From Actinernus sp. WN-2022 (lineage: Eukaryota; Cnidaria; Anthozoa; Actiniaria; Actinernidae), in assembly GCA_030867875.1 (NCBI GenBank), contig JAOWCC010000577.1, positions 73,527,012 through 73,591,011 of the forward strand: DNA of 64,000 nt, read 5' to 3'. Position numbers and translations under genes: made by a program. Shown here in pieces: positions 22,508 through 32,798 of this stretch. The notes beneath the pieces were generated by a model. That model saw only the letters and a list, made by a program, of their open reading frames with translations, had not been told where the DNA came from and did not search any database. Within the stretch, counting starts at the first letter, position 1. Every line of letters begins with the position of its first letter.

Positions 22508-22966
22508 GTTTTCATATGTTTGTCATATGTTTTCAAATAATGAATAATATAATAACATATTAGTTTATATTGTCATATGTTTAATGTGTCATATGTTTCA
22601 AATTAAATGTGTATATGACATGTCCAGTCATATGTATTTTCATAACATATTCATATGTTTATTAATTTTCAGAACATATGATATGCATATGAAATGGACA
22701 AAATCATATATTTTAAACATATGACATTTTTGTACACCCTTTTCATATGTTTGTCATATGTTTTTTTCGTATGCAATGGTTGTCATATGTTTGTCATATG
22801 TTTGGTTGTGTTTTTTTGGACATATGAAATGGACAATTTCATATGTTCTGCATTTTAATCAAACATACAACAAACACATGAATTACATATGAATAACCTA
22901 TGATACACATATGAAGTCTCATATCTTTTTCATATGTTTGTCATATGTGTTTCATATGTTTTTTTT
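22508..22966 (-). repeat. Right CATATG array
   Basis: This mirrors 7841-8400: about twenty CATATG sites, here mostly as TGTCATATGTTT, so the flanking bases are inverted relative to the left array. The outermost 60 bp match the left end almost perfectly. Confidence 0.8.
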
Positions 22967-22979
22967 TCCAGTAGTGTAA

Positions 22980-23527
22980 GGAGATTGAGACGATACAGAA
23001 ATATAGGAAAAGAATAGGTATTATCGAAGAAGGAACGAAGACACTACAAACCGGAAAAGGATACAACCAACCAAAACGAAATGCTTACAAAATATTTGGG
23101 GGCAATACGGCGACTTAGTGATTAATGAGCCCCAACTGTTTGGTCAATTAAATTTAATGGCTTATAAAGATGGTAAAAAGGTATATGACAAGAGAGTCGA
23201 TTTTGACACAGTTGATTTACTTACGAAACGGTATAATAGTAAGAAGAAGTATAGCAATTTATCTATGACCGTCTTTGATGATCTAAACGAGTTATCTGAA
23301 ATACCATACACAGGACGTCTAAAAAATATTCTAAAATAGGAAGTGGCGTTGTATACTTCAATAATCCACAATATTTACTATCAAGGTTAGAGCTCTTAGG
23401 TGGTTCAATCACAGCTGGAAATAATAGCGTCAAAAACGAATTCTCTGAGGTTGCACATACATTAAGAAAATTAAATGTCGTTTCTAATGATCAGCTTGAA
23501 AAATTGTTAAATGAGTATATTATGTAA
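22980..23527 (+). pseudogene. P1 conserved coiled-coil protein, 3' part
   Basis: This continues the gene begun at 7310 and resumes directly after the TAA duplication. The frame breaks near 23097, then continues through QLFGQLNLMAYKDGKKVYDK, VDFDTVDLLTKRYNSKKKYS and FDDLNELSE. It shifts again near 23330 into a frame containing FNNPQYLLSRLELLGGS and ending at 23527. The blocks look like conserved segments of one Polinton-specific protein. Its function is unknown; its position just before the penton gene suggests a virion or assembly role. Confidence 0.65.
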
Positions 23528-23539
23528 TTTAATAGTATA

Positions 23540-24295
23540 ATGCCCAACATAACTGAAAGAGCAATATACGTTTCATCTGTAGATAGAGTAAAGCATGGCA
23601 TAAGTAAACCAGAAGATTTTACTATAAAGTTTAATCCTTCGCTAAAGCTTTCTAATAACGCGAAACATGAGCTTGCTGTGGATAAGATATCATTAACATG
23701 CTCGTGGCACAATATAACACAAGATATGGCAATAATACCATAAAATATAGTCACAATAATGGAAGCATATGGAACGTAGTGACACTACCAAGTGGTATGT
23801 ACTCTTATTCTGACTTGAACGACTTTTTACATCAAACAATGAAAACAAACAATCACAAAATGATATAGATAAGTATGATATTAACATAATCTTCGTACTA
23901 ACGACCTATAAAGTAATTATAGAAATTAGCAATAATTACCAATTGGATCTAAGAGGATCGAATTTTGGAGAACTCATTGGCTTCGATAAGAAGATTGTCA
24001 CAGCAACTGAATATGGAAGTAGGCTGCCAAATATCACTAATAGCATCGATACTCTGCATGTCAATATTCTATTGTTGGTGGATCTGCTAGCAATACATTG
24101 TTTGTTATACCAACAGATAACTTAAGCAGATCATACCCATTTTCAATAGAACCAAAGAGAGCTACGTTCAATATAGTTCCAAAAAACATAATTAGCAATA
24201 TGAGATTCTATATAACAGACTCGATACGAAGACCAGTAAATCTAAATGGAATTGAATGGCATATGACCTTAATATTAAGATCCATCCCACTATAA
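23540..24295 (+). pseudogene. P1 minor capsid (penton) protein, multiply frameshifted
   Basis: This starts at an ATG with MPNITERAIYVSSVDR. The gene then changes frame near 23740, 23870 and 24080. Later pieces include LDLRGSNFGELIGFD and a C-terminal MRFYITDSIRRPVNLNGIE followed by WHMTLIL. The ITDS-RPVNLNG C-terminus is the hallmark of the single jelly-roll penton protein of Polintons, which closes the capsid vertices. It lies directly upstream of core-like and MCP genes, in the usual Polinton order. It is clearly non-functional. Confidence 0.85.
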
Positions 24296-24317
24296 TCTAA
24301 CCTAGTAATATATATAC

Positions 24318-24684
24318 ATGAGACACTGTGAATACAATAGAAAATACGATAGCGATATTGGGAGATACACCTATCAAAACGTTTATGGAGATGGGATTTT
24401 CGACTCAATCACTAATTTTGGGCGTAGATTGATTGGTAAGAAAGCAAAGAAGCTAGTCAAAGAAGCATCAAAGAAGGCTGCGACAACTGCATTAAACAAG
24501 TAATTATGTTGGAAATAAAGCTGGTGATAAGATCGTTCAACTATTACAACAAAACGAAGGACATGATTCAGAATACATTGATAAAAAAACAGTCAACCAA
24601 GATGCTCCATTATCGGATTATGAAATCAATATGAGAGTTAATCGCATATTGAGTGGTGGAAAGATTCGAAAGCTGAGGGTATAA
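24318..24684 (+). pseudogene. P1 basic core-like protein, frameshifted
   Basis: The first frame (61 codons) contains YGDGIFDSITNFGRRLIGKK followed by a lysine/alanine-rich helix. It shifts near 24503 into a frame with GNKAGDKIVQLLQQNEGHD and ends at 24684 in an RILSGGKIRKLRV tail. A Gly-rich amphipathic start followed by a basic helical tail resembles the small membrane-active or DNA-binding core proteins encoded between penton and MCP in Polintons. The match to a named family is an inference. Confidence 0.5.
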
Positions 24685-24721
24685 TAAATGTGACCATTTT
24701 ATCTAATCTATTAATATAACA

Positions 24722-26008
24722 ATGGAAAATTTTAGACATCCAAAATATATTGAAAGATACGAAGACGTAATTTTCGACCTAGAAAATGCTATAGTGAAAA
24801 TGCTAAACGTACCCAATGGACAGCATCAAAATAAGACGGGATACAGGTTCGTGACTGACAATTCGGGAGATATTGCTGCATTCGACTGGTATAATTCCCG
24901 GACACAGTGTGGATGCAAGATTCAATTATTGGCAGACGGTGGCAATATTGCCATTGATGATCACAATGGGATTGTTAATGGCAGTCACAGTCTAATAAAG
25001 GAGCTCATTGTTAAAGCTAATGGAATACAAGTATATGATTGTAACGATGTAAATCATGCTATCAATATTAAGAACCTGCTGGAATATGACGATTCCTTTG
25101 CTAAAAGTACTGCTACAAATGATTTTTACTATCTCGATACTAGTCGAAGTGCTGAGGAGAGAGTTGCACAGCAGACATATAATAAAGGTTTTGCCAGCCG
25201 AAAGCTCTTACTTGGCGCATCTAGTAACGTAAACGTTGAGATACCATTGAATCGCTACTCGTTATTCGAATTATTCGAAGATCAACTAATGCCAAATAGT
25301 AAAATTGAGATCCAGCTCAATATCGAAAGCGATGCTAACATAATTTGGCAGGCTGGCGCCAATTGCCGAGTTATCATCACACAGTTAAAGCTATTTGTGC
25401 CAAAAATCGTCTTTAATTCCAAAGGACAATCTCTTTATCTTAGCAACTTCTTAAAACCTCATTCGTGGGTATATCTACGAGAAATGATAGAAAGATCGAA
25501 TTCAACAACACAGCAGACAGGAACATTCAAAATTAGCTCTGCAATCAACAGGCCTCGTCACGTATTCGTATGGTTTTCAAACGACGTGAATCAGGACGCA
25601 CAGACTATTAACCCTTTCTTATATAACACGTTTGCTGTGGCTAATGATAAAAAGCTTACAAGCTGCTATTTAGATGTAGGAAACGGGATTCCATACCCAG
25701 AGAACGAGTATCAACCAAGCACAGATATGTCCAGAGTCTTTAGAGACGTTTTGAAATATGCACACGCAAACAACGATTATAAAGGGGGAACGCTACTAAA
25801 TCGAACAAATTTCGAAAGTATTTTTCAATTCGTATACTTCAATCTCGAAAATCAAAAGTCCGATATAAGGGACGGTACAACCAAACTCTCGTTTAAGTAC
25901 AAGATTTCAGGTGTAGCCAATGCACCACACAGCGTTTATGCACTCGTTCTATACGAACAGGATATTGAAATAACGAACTCTAATGGTAAGCTAATATTGA
26001 GGTCTTAA
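24722..26008 (+). CDS. MCP: P1 major capsid protein (double jelly-roll)
   Basis: This is an intact 428-residue ORF with an ATG start 37 bp after the core-like gene. The protein has no TM segment and is rich in beta-forming stretches. Recognisable family blocks are SAEERVAQQTYNKGFASRKL, VNVEIPLNRYSLFELFEDQL and IQLNIESD...CRVIITQLKLFVPKI, as in Polinton hexon-type MCPs. Its position between penton and small virion genes supports the call. It would form the pseudo-hexagonal capsomers of the virion. That it is uninterrupted while its neighbours are broken is notable. Assignment is by motif recognition, not by structure. Confidence 0.85.
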   Translation: MENFRHPKYIERYEDVIFDLENAIVKMLNVPNGQHQNKTGYRFVTDNSGDIAAFDWYNSRTQCGCKIQLLADGGNIAIDDHNGIVNGSHSLIKELIVKANGIQVYDCNDVNHAINIKNLLEYDDSFAKSTATNDFYYLDTSRSAEERVAQQTYNKGFASRKLLLGASSNVNVEIPLNRYSLFELFEDQLMPNSKIEIQLNIESDANIIWQAGANCRVIITQLKLFVPKIVFNSKGQSLYLSNFLKPHSWVYLREMIERSNSTTQQTGTFKISSAINRPRHVFVWFSNDVNQDAQTINPFLYNTFAVANDKKLTSCYLDVGNGIPYPENEYQPSTDMSRVFRDVLKYAHANNDYKGGTLLNRTNFESIFQFVYFNLENQKSDIRDGTTKLSFKYKISGVANAPHSVYALVLYEQDIEITNSNGKLILRS

Positions 26009-26035
26009 TTTTATGTAACATATTAATATAAGATC

Positions 26036-26446
26036 ATGGCATATATTCGATATAATGCAAGTTTAACTGACAGTCAAAAAGACAAATTGCTTCAATCGTA
26101 TCGTAAGCGAGCACCAATTACTCTTAGACTCAAAAACAATCAACTAAATGGTTCAGATACTATATTGCTGACAAAGAGGCAAGTAAGCAAGATCGAAAAG
26201 AGCAAGATGAATGGCACTGCTTGTGATATTAAGATTAGTGCCACACAGGTTAAGCAGCAAGAAGGTGGGTTTCTTGGTAGTTTGATACCATCATTAATGA
26301 AGGTTGGAGCTATGGCACTCCAATGGCTATCTAAGGCTGTAGGGCCACTTGATAGTGGGGCCTTATCTGGCGCAGCTAGCTATAGTGTGAATAAGGCTTT
26401 AAAATCTGGATCCGGTTTGTTTAATGTCCCACAAAATAAGGTATAA
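26036..26446 (+). CDS. P1 small conserved virion-type protein
   Basis: This is an intact 136-residue ORF that starts 28 bp after the MCP stop. The first half is basic with the pattern ITLRLKNNQLNGSDTILLTK, then QVSKIEKSKMNGTACDIKIS. The second half holds a glycine-rich hydrophobic segment (about residues 82-115, SLIPSLMKVGAMALQWL and GALSGAASY). Polintons often encode such a protein next to MCP. The amphipathic hydrophobic part suggests membrane activity similar in style to adenovirus minor proteins, but no function can be assigned from sequence alone. Confidence 0.55.
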   Translation: MAYIRYNASLTDSQKDKLLQSYRKRAPITLRLKNNQLNGSDTILLTKRQVSKIEKSKMNGTACDIKISATQVKQQEGGFLGSLIPSLMKVGAMALQWLSKAVGPLDSGALSGAASYSVNKALKSGSGLFNVPQNKV

Positions 26447-26518
26447 CCTAAAGGAGGGTATATTAATCCTCTTATGCTTCAGCCTCCACCATATATAGGT
26501 AGCTGGGGAGACAATTCG

Positions 26519-26645
26519 ATGACGAGAGGTTATGGAATAAAAAAAAGCTACGAAAAAAAAGGCCAAAAAACAAAAAGCATCAGGTCTACTGCTAGGAAAG
26601 AACAGCCCATTCAATGGCATTCCACTGCTAGGAGCTCTTCTTTAA
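26519..26645 (+). pseudogene. P1 short basic protein, frameshifted in an A run
   Basis: The start region (MTRGYGIKK) and a lysine-rich run shift frame in A homopolymers near 26541-26570. The continuing frame ends in LLLGKNSPFNGIPLLGALL with a stop at 26643-26645. This looks like a small Polinton core or cement protein between the MCP region and the protease. Function is unknown. Confidence 0.5.
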
Positions 26646-26650
26646 AATTC

Positions 26651-27092
26651 GTGAATAAACGATTGTCTAACATCGATATAATAAATTGGGTCAAGCAACG
26701 AAACATAAAACACTTTAGAGGAGTGTATTCGAGAGACAGTTTACCTAAGCTCATTTTAAAATAAAAAAGAATCTGGAGTCATCAATCTAGATTCGAATTC
26801 TGGTCCAGGAACACATTGGGTTTGCTATAGAAACGTTGGTAAATTTTGTAAGTATTTCGATAGCTAAAAAGGATTGAGAAATACTTATCAGGAAGCAAAA
26901 AAACAGATAATTTATAGTGGATACGAAATCCAAGAGAGATCAAGTGTGCTATGTGGATATTGGTGCTTGTATTACTTATTAGAAAGGCAAAAAGGAACAT
27001 CAATTTTCGACACAATCCATAATCAAATGTTTTACATGAATGACCAAAATACTAATTACCAATTTTTAATAAATTATTTTAATCTACTCTAG
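26651..27092 (+). pseudogene. PRO: P1 adenain-type cysteine protease, frameshifted
   Basis: The N-terminus reads NKRLSNIDIINWVK...FRGVYSRDSLPK with GTG where ATG is expected. A shift near 26760 leads to a frame with GPGTHWVCYRN, which contains the catalytic His. A stop and shift near 26865 lead to the last frame with SSVLCGYWCLYYLL, which contains the catalytic Cys. This is the adenovirus-like maturation protease (C5 family) of Polintons, which cleaves virion precursors. The reading frame is broken at least twice. The downstream hairpin repeat begins just after its stop. Confidence 0.85.
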
Positions 27093-27099
27093 TTATGTA

Positions 27100-28295
27100 G
27101 AGGTTATTGACCAAGCGTGAGGTCAAGATGGGGGGATATTGGTCGAGTTCATTTTTTGCCGCAAAAAATGAACGAGGCCAATATCCCCCCATCTTGACCG
27201 AACAAGCTTGGTCAATAAGGTTTTTATTATATGGCACAAATGAATAAAATCACACTTTGACACACGCGCCAGGAACCCATTGCGTGGTAAACTGAAGAGC
27301 GAATAGAAATCAATCTAAAATTAGACTGAGTCTCGACGACTTTTCACTTGAACTTGAAGTTCAACCTTGTGGCGTTCAAAACAGTTTGTTTTCCGACATA
27401 AAAAAATGCGTTTTTATGGATGAAAACTGACCTGTACTTTACTTCAGATGTACTGAGTTTCAATGACAACTTCACTGATCAGGAAGGCCGAATACATTAA
27501 CTAGAAACAAAAATGTGCATATTTGTGGAAGATTTGAAAGTTGAAAACCGGCGTTGAAATCACTCGAGTGGCGATCGATAACTCAGATAAGCACACTGCA
27601 AAACTTGACAAATAGAGCTGTAGAAGAATACAAACAAACTTGTAAGTATTAATCTAGTAAATACTCTTAATTTGTAAGCCATTTACCAAATGTAAATGCT
27701 GAATTTCTTAGCTCATACAATATAAAACCTGCTTTCTTTGATGAAACTGTATGCTAAGCTTACTCGTTTCCGTAATAATTTTATTTCTTTGTACCACGAT
27801 TGTAGTAGCGTTGTGAGGTAGCCGAACTTTTCTTTGTGTTTTTGAAGTCACGGCCATTTCAGCTTCGCTATATATTTTTATCTCCGTAAGTCCAGCTTCG
27901 TTCAATTCAGTCGCTTTTGCTGCAGTTGTTTTCGTCGAACTTGCAAGAGCCAGAAAAAACTGCATTAATCCCTCTAAAAAGGTGAATTTTAGCTGTAAAC
28001 GAAAAGGCAGAACGATTTTTAAATAAGTATTTGCCTTCAATCTTCATGTCACAAATTGTTTAGTTTCTTTCAAAATGTATGGGTTCTATCGCTATTTGTT
28101 TACGAAGAATTGTGAGCGGTTTTGTAAAATCCTGAGCGGGCAAGATGGAAAAATCTTGCCCGCTGAGCAACCAATCAGATTGCAACATTCAGAGTCATCT
28201 TGCCCGCTCACGGAGCTGCCATGTAATAAATAGAGGTTATTGACCAAGCGTGAGGTCAAGATGGGGGGATATTGGCCAAGTTCATTTGTTGCGTG

Positions 28296-28331
<36 letters not shown>

Positions 28332-29371
28332 CAAAAAATGAACGAGGCCAGTATTCCCCCATCTTGACCGAACAAGCTTGGTCAATACGGTTTTTATTAT
28401 ATGGCAAAAATCCCACTTTCACACGCGCCAGGAACCCATTGCGTGGTACACTGAAGAGCGAATAGAAATCAATCTAAAATTAGACTCGACGACTTTCACT
28501 TGAAGTTCAACTTACTTCGTGGCGTTCAAAACAGTTTGTTTTCCAACGTAAAAAAAATGCGTTTTTATGGATGAAAACTGACCTGTACTCTACTTCAGAT
28601 GTACTGAGTTACAATGACAACTTCATCAGGAAGGCCGAAGGCATTATCTAGGGACAAAAATGTACATATTTGTGAAAGATTTGAAAGTTGAAAACCGGCG
28701 TTGAAATCACTCGAGTGGCGATAACTCAGATAAGGACACTGCAAAACTTGACAAATAGAGCTGTAGAAGAATACAAACAAACTTGTAAGTATTAATTAGG
28801 AAAAACTCTTAATTTGTAAGCCAATTACCAAATGTGAATGCTGAATTTCTTAGCCCATACAATACAACACCTGCTTTCTTTGATGAAACTGTGTACTAAG
28901 TCTAAGCTTACTCGTCTCCGTAATATTTTTATTTCTTTGTACCACGATTGTAGTAACGTTGTGAGGTAGCCGAACTTTTCTTTTTGTTTTTGAAGTCACG
29001 GCCAATTCAGCTTCGCTATAGTTTTTTAACTCCTAAGTCCAGCTTCATTCAATTCAGTCGCTTTTGCTGCAGTTGTTTTCATCGAACTTGCGAGAGCCAG
29101 AAAAACTGCATTAATCCCTCTAAAAAGTTGAATTTTAGCTGAAAACGAAAAAGCAGAACGATTTTTAGATTACTAGTATTTGCCTTCACGTCATAAATTG
29201 TTTAGTTTATTTCAAAATGTATGGGTTCTATCGCTATTTGTTTACGAAAAATTGTGAGCGAATTTGGAAAATCCTGAGCGGGCAAGATGAAAAAAATTTG
29301 CCCGCTGAGCAACCAATCAGATTGCAGCATTTAGAGTCATCTTTCCCGCTCACGGACCTGCCATATAATAA
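27100..29371. repeat. Tandem dimer of a 1.1-kb hairpin-bearing repeat inserted in P1
   Basis: Two units (27100-28222 and 28223-29371) are nearly identical. Each starts with a foldback of about 120-160 bp whose arms read TTGACCAAGCGTGAGGTCAAG and its partner ending CTTGGTCAATA. Each has TATTATATGGCA just after the hairpin and TGCCAT(A/G)TAATAA at its end as an inverted pair. Each also has a second short hairpin GAGCGGGCAAGAT/ATCTTGCCCGCT near its 3' end. No transposase is encoded, and target duplications could not be settled. It separates the P1 protease and PLA2 genes. Confidence 0.75.
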
Positions 29372-29713
29372 GAGCTGCCTAAACCTAAGGGTGGTTTTAC
29401 ACCTATGGACTACAACTATATGGGTCCCTACAATCCTCTTGAAAAGCAACTAAAGTACGATCCAAACAGTGGTAACGTTCTCAAATAGCACGTACCACCA
29501 AAAAATAAATTAGAAAAAATTAGTGCTCATCATGATATTTGTTATGACATGGGAAAGAATAAAGGAGATTGCGATAAGAAAATGGTAGAATCTATTGATC
29601 AAATACCATGTAAAAACAAACCATGGGGAACCACTGCTGTTAGAAACATCATAAATACTAAACAAAAGCTTGGTCTAGGCGTTAAGAAGCCAAAAAACGG
29701 AAAAAGGCGTTGA
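29372..29713 (+). pseudogene. P1 phospholipase A2-like protein, interrupted
   Basis: The frame begins ELPKPKGGFTPMDYNYMGP directly at the edge of the inserted repeat. It has an in-frame TAG at about 29487 and continues with AHHDICYD, the HDxxY catalytic motif of PLA2-type enzymes. Cysteines and a DCDKKM segment follow, then a basic C-terminus. Secreted PLA2 and parvovirus VP1-type PLA2 domains use this motif, and Polinton relatives are known to carry such domains. Its role there is thought to be membrane breach during particle entry. The copy is inactive; the true 5' end may have been lost to the insertion. Confidence 0.65.
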
Positions 29714-30659
29714 GTGAAGGTTGGGCTCAACAATTAGCCAATGAACTACATAAACCAATCAGAAGACGATTTAAAACTAGAAAAATTATCGTAAATGGTA
29801 GTGATGAGATATGGAGTGCTGATCTCGTATTCATGCCACCTCAATTTAGTAAATGGAATAAAGGATATAAATATATATTAACTGTGATTGATGTTTTTAG
29901 CAAATTCGCTTGGTTATACCAATTAAGAATAAGACAGGCATTGCAATTACTAATTCATTTGTAAACATAACCCAAGAATCAAAAAGAAAGCCTAAGTACC
30001 TATGGGTTGATCAAGGATCTGAATTCTACAACAAGACTTTCAAAGAGTGGTTAAAAGAGAATAGTATTGAGATGTATAGTACTCACAATGAAGGAAAGGC
30101 TGTTGTCATTGAACGTTTCAATAGAACTCTAAAAAATGTGATGTATAAACAATTTACAATTAACAACAACACTATTTGGTACAATATAATACAGGATTTG
30201 GTAGATAATTATAACAACAACAAACATTCAAGCATCAAAATATCACCTATAGATGCTAGTAAAAAGAAGAACGAAGGGTTAGTTTATTTTAATCTATATG
30301 TCGATATGGAAACTTCAAAACAGAAACCTAAATTTAAAATTGGTGATAAGGTTCGAATTAGTAAATACAAGCGTAAAGTGTTCGACAAAGGCTATACTCC
30401 GAATTGGACTGAGGAAGTGTTCACAATCGATAAAATCCAACATACTAATCCTATAACATATAAGCTGAAAGACTTAAATGGTGAAATAATACAAGGTTCT
30501 TTCTATGAACAGGAGCTATTGAAATCTAAACAGAACGTATTCCGTATTAATAAAATCATTAGAAGGGACTACAAAAAGAAGCAGGCTTTAGTATCATGGA
30601 AAGGATATAGCAATGAATTCAATAGTTGGATACCACTAAAAGATCTAAACGCGATATAA
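29710..30659 (+). pseudogene. INT: P1 integrase (DDE) with chromodomain, frameshifted
   Basis: The first frame holds the start of the catalytic core (DEIWSADLVFM, LTVIDVFSKFAWLY). Near 29920 it shifts to a frame with YLWVDQGSEFYNKTF and VIERFNRTLKNVMYKQ, completing the D, D, E triad. An SH3-like region follows (FKIGDKVRISKYKR). The C-terminal 40 residues (FRINKIIRRDYKKKQALVSW and KGYSNEFNSWIPLKDL) have the aromatic pattern of a chromodomain, as in Polinton and chromovirus integrases that target chromatin. The frame opens at TTG where an ATG is expected, overlapping the PLA2 stop. Non-functional through the shift. Confidence 0.9.
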
Positions 30660-30876
30660 AAATAATATAAGCATATGATATAGATGCATACCAAATTAAT
30701 CAACATACTCGAGAATATAAAAAGAATCATCAACACATGTGAGCGTATAATAAAGTCAATCAAACGAATTCTATCCATAGACAAACGACATGTCAGAACA
30801 GAACAACCAAAAAACATGGAAAAGATGGATTAGATTAAACCATTTAAACATTAGTTAAGATAATATAACATATAAT
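30660..30876. other. P1 intergenic AT-rich region
   Basis: This lies between integrase and the Bro-N gene. It is AT-rich with no coding potential recognised. A TTAAGATAATATAACATATAATATG stretch just before the ATG at 30877 is similar in composition to the upstream regions of other P1 genes (ATATAATATA before 3256, 24722 and 26036) and may be promoter sequence. Confidence 0.3.
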
Positions 30877-31684
30877 ATGTTATTAACTAATAGAAAATTC
30901 GAAAATATTGATCTTGGATTTCGTATTGATGCATTCATTGATAGCAAACAGAATACCTACTTTAAGGGAAAGGATGTTGCAACAGCATTAGGTTATATCG
31001 ATAATGATCAAGCAATAAGAAAACATATAGAACCAGAAGATAAGAAAACCTACCCCGTCGATTCAACGGGTCAGGTATAAACTGCTAATCAACGAAAGTG
31101 GTTTATATTCCCTCATTTTTGGATCACAATTAGAAACAGCTAAAATATTTAAGAGGTGGGTGACATCTAAAGTGCTTCCATCTATTAGAAAGTATGGATA
31201 TTATAGAATATTCGACAATCCTAATACGTTAACATTCAAGATAGAAGATGAATATGATCTGCATACGAGAGTTGTTAAATATATTAGACGTTTTTATCCT
31301 AATGTTTTAATAACAGCTGGATTGGGCGAATTACAAGATAACTCAGCTAAACGAATCGATTCTTATAAAAAAGGATATATGAAGGGACAACCAGATATTA
31401 TTATAACTAATTGTCATAAGACTTATAATGGTTTATGTATCGAATTTAAGACTCCAACTGGTACTGGCGTCTTGTCTAATGAACAAAATAATTTATTAGA
31501 ACGGTATGAAGAGAATGGATTGAAGTGTTTAGTATCAAACGACTATGATCTAATAATAATAGAATTAAACAATTATTTTAAAAATGTTAGGATAAAATGT
31601 AAGTATTGTAGGAGAAAGTTCATTTCAATGAAAACACTAAATAGACACAAGGAATACTTCCATAAAATTAATGAACTCCTATAA
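30877..31684 (+). pseudogene. P1 Bro-N / nuclease / C2H2 zinc-finger fusion, one frameshift
   Basis: The N-terminal part (FKGKDVATALGYIDNDQAIR) continues after a shift near 31078 with INESGLYSLIFGSQLETAKI and KRWVTSKVLPSIRKYG, together a Bro-N domain as in viral and phage DNA-binding proteins. From about 31240 a nuclease-like region follows: KGQPDIII, LCIEFKTPTGTGVLSNEQNN and GLKCLVSNDYD, the core pattern of VRR-NUC/PD-(D/E)xK enzymes. The C-terminus is a C2H2 finger (CKYCRRKFISMKTLNRHKEY). The role may be recombination or resolution of replicating DNA, or control of gene expression. Only the single shift breaks it. Confidence 0.75.
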
Positions 31685-31799
31685 ACGCACATAAGTACCA
31701 TATAGATCAAATAATATTCTTTTAAACCATTCTTTTGAATATCTTTGGCTTAAAAGAATACCACTACTTAAACGCATAACGATCAATCGCGTATATAGA
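31685..31799. promoter_or_regulatory. Upstream region of P1 polB
   Basis: This 115-bp gap precedes the ATG at 31800. It includes AT-rich blocks (ATCAAATAATATTC) and no ORF. A promoter is expected here because polB begins immediately after it. No specific motif can be assigned. Confidence 0.25.
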
Positions 31800-32798
31800 A
31801 TGAAATTTTTTATCTCAACTAATAGTATGGAGAAATCGGATCTCAAGAAATTGGATCTCAAGAAATTGTCTAAATCGAGACTTATTAGATTGCTCTTAAA
31901 ACAGAACGCCAAACCATTCCCTAAAATCGAAATCGTAGATGACTACAAGCCAGTTCCTGCTCAACGAAAAAACGTAAAGGATATGGTTAAACATTATGAG
32001 GAAAATATCCTCTTACCACCACCAGAATTCCAAGACGACTACAAACCAATAGCAAAACCAAGAACTATTAAAAATACGCACAAAAAAACAGTCCATACTC
32101 CAAGGACTAAGATGACGCAACTATACAAAGCCATGAAGGGTTCCATTAGATCATATGAAGTCATCCTTAAGAATAATAAGGACCCACTAGTACGACTAAT
32201 CACTACGAGAAAAGGCATCGAAACTCAATTCGAAAAACTATTGAGCGAAACGAAAGGTTTCAAATTCGTTGAAACGATAAAAGTCACATTTGAGAAACAA
32301 TTAGATGAAGACAAAACAACAATTAAAACAGCTTATTTCATGGAAGGATTACAATTGTCTAAACAACAAATAATCAACAAAATAGCACAATGGATCTCAG
32401 AAGGTTCAGGATGGACTATAGAAACAATCGATAAACACTACATCAATATAGTCAAATATGAGCCTCTAAAAGGAAATAGCTACATCAAATTACCATCAGA
32501 ACTTCGAAATTCGGCTAAAGGATTGATTAATATGGAGAACATTGACAATGAATGTTTCAGATGGTGTCACATAAGACATTTAAACCCACAGGAAAAATAT
32601 CCACAGAGGATTAAAAAATACGATAAAGAATTCGCAAAAAAAATAAATTATTCTAACATCGAATTTAAAGTGACTACTAAACAGTACAATAAAATTGAAA
32701 AACAAAATGAGATCGGCATCAACGTTTTTGGATATGAAGACAAACAACCATATCCTATATACGTGTCAAAAGAAAAATACGATAATCATATGGATTTG
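31800..32798 (+). pseudogene. polB: P1 protein-primed DNA polymerase B, 5' part, cut by P2
   Basis: From ATG 31800 about 330 codons encode the Polinton PolB N-terminal region. It shows a charged lead, ...GSGWTIETIDKHYINIVKYE, PLKGNSYIKLP, an IDNECFRWCHIRHLNP block and a KQNEIGINVFGYED block. These align by eye with P2 PolB (GSGWVVDHIILLWLNIALYQ, PLRGGSFIEQP, DDNCFRW, INVFGWE). The frame then runs into the left end of P2 and stops within it at 32834. The repeat ATTTG (32794-32798) marks the insertion site; the gene continues at 47543. Confidence 0.9.

Larger units (their letters stand above)
7825..22976. mobile_element. 15.2-kb TIR element with CATATG arrays, inserted in P1
   Basis: The ends are inverted repeats: CACTACTGG, an A run and CATATG repeats on the left, mirrored by CATATG repeats, a T run and CCAGTAGTG on the right. 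They are flanked by a 3-bp duplication TAA (7822-7824 and 22977-22979). A 3-bp TWA duplication fits PIF/Harbinger-type elements, but no transposase or Myb-like gene was recognised, so the class is open. The interior holds LINE-A, LINE-B, two MITE or foldback elements plus one MITE inside LINE-A, and R1, R2 and R3 repeats. It may be a large non-autonomous element, or an old one enlarged by insertions. Confidence 0.75.
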
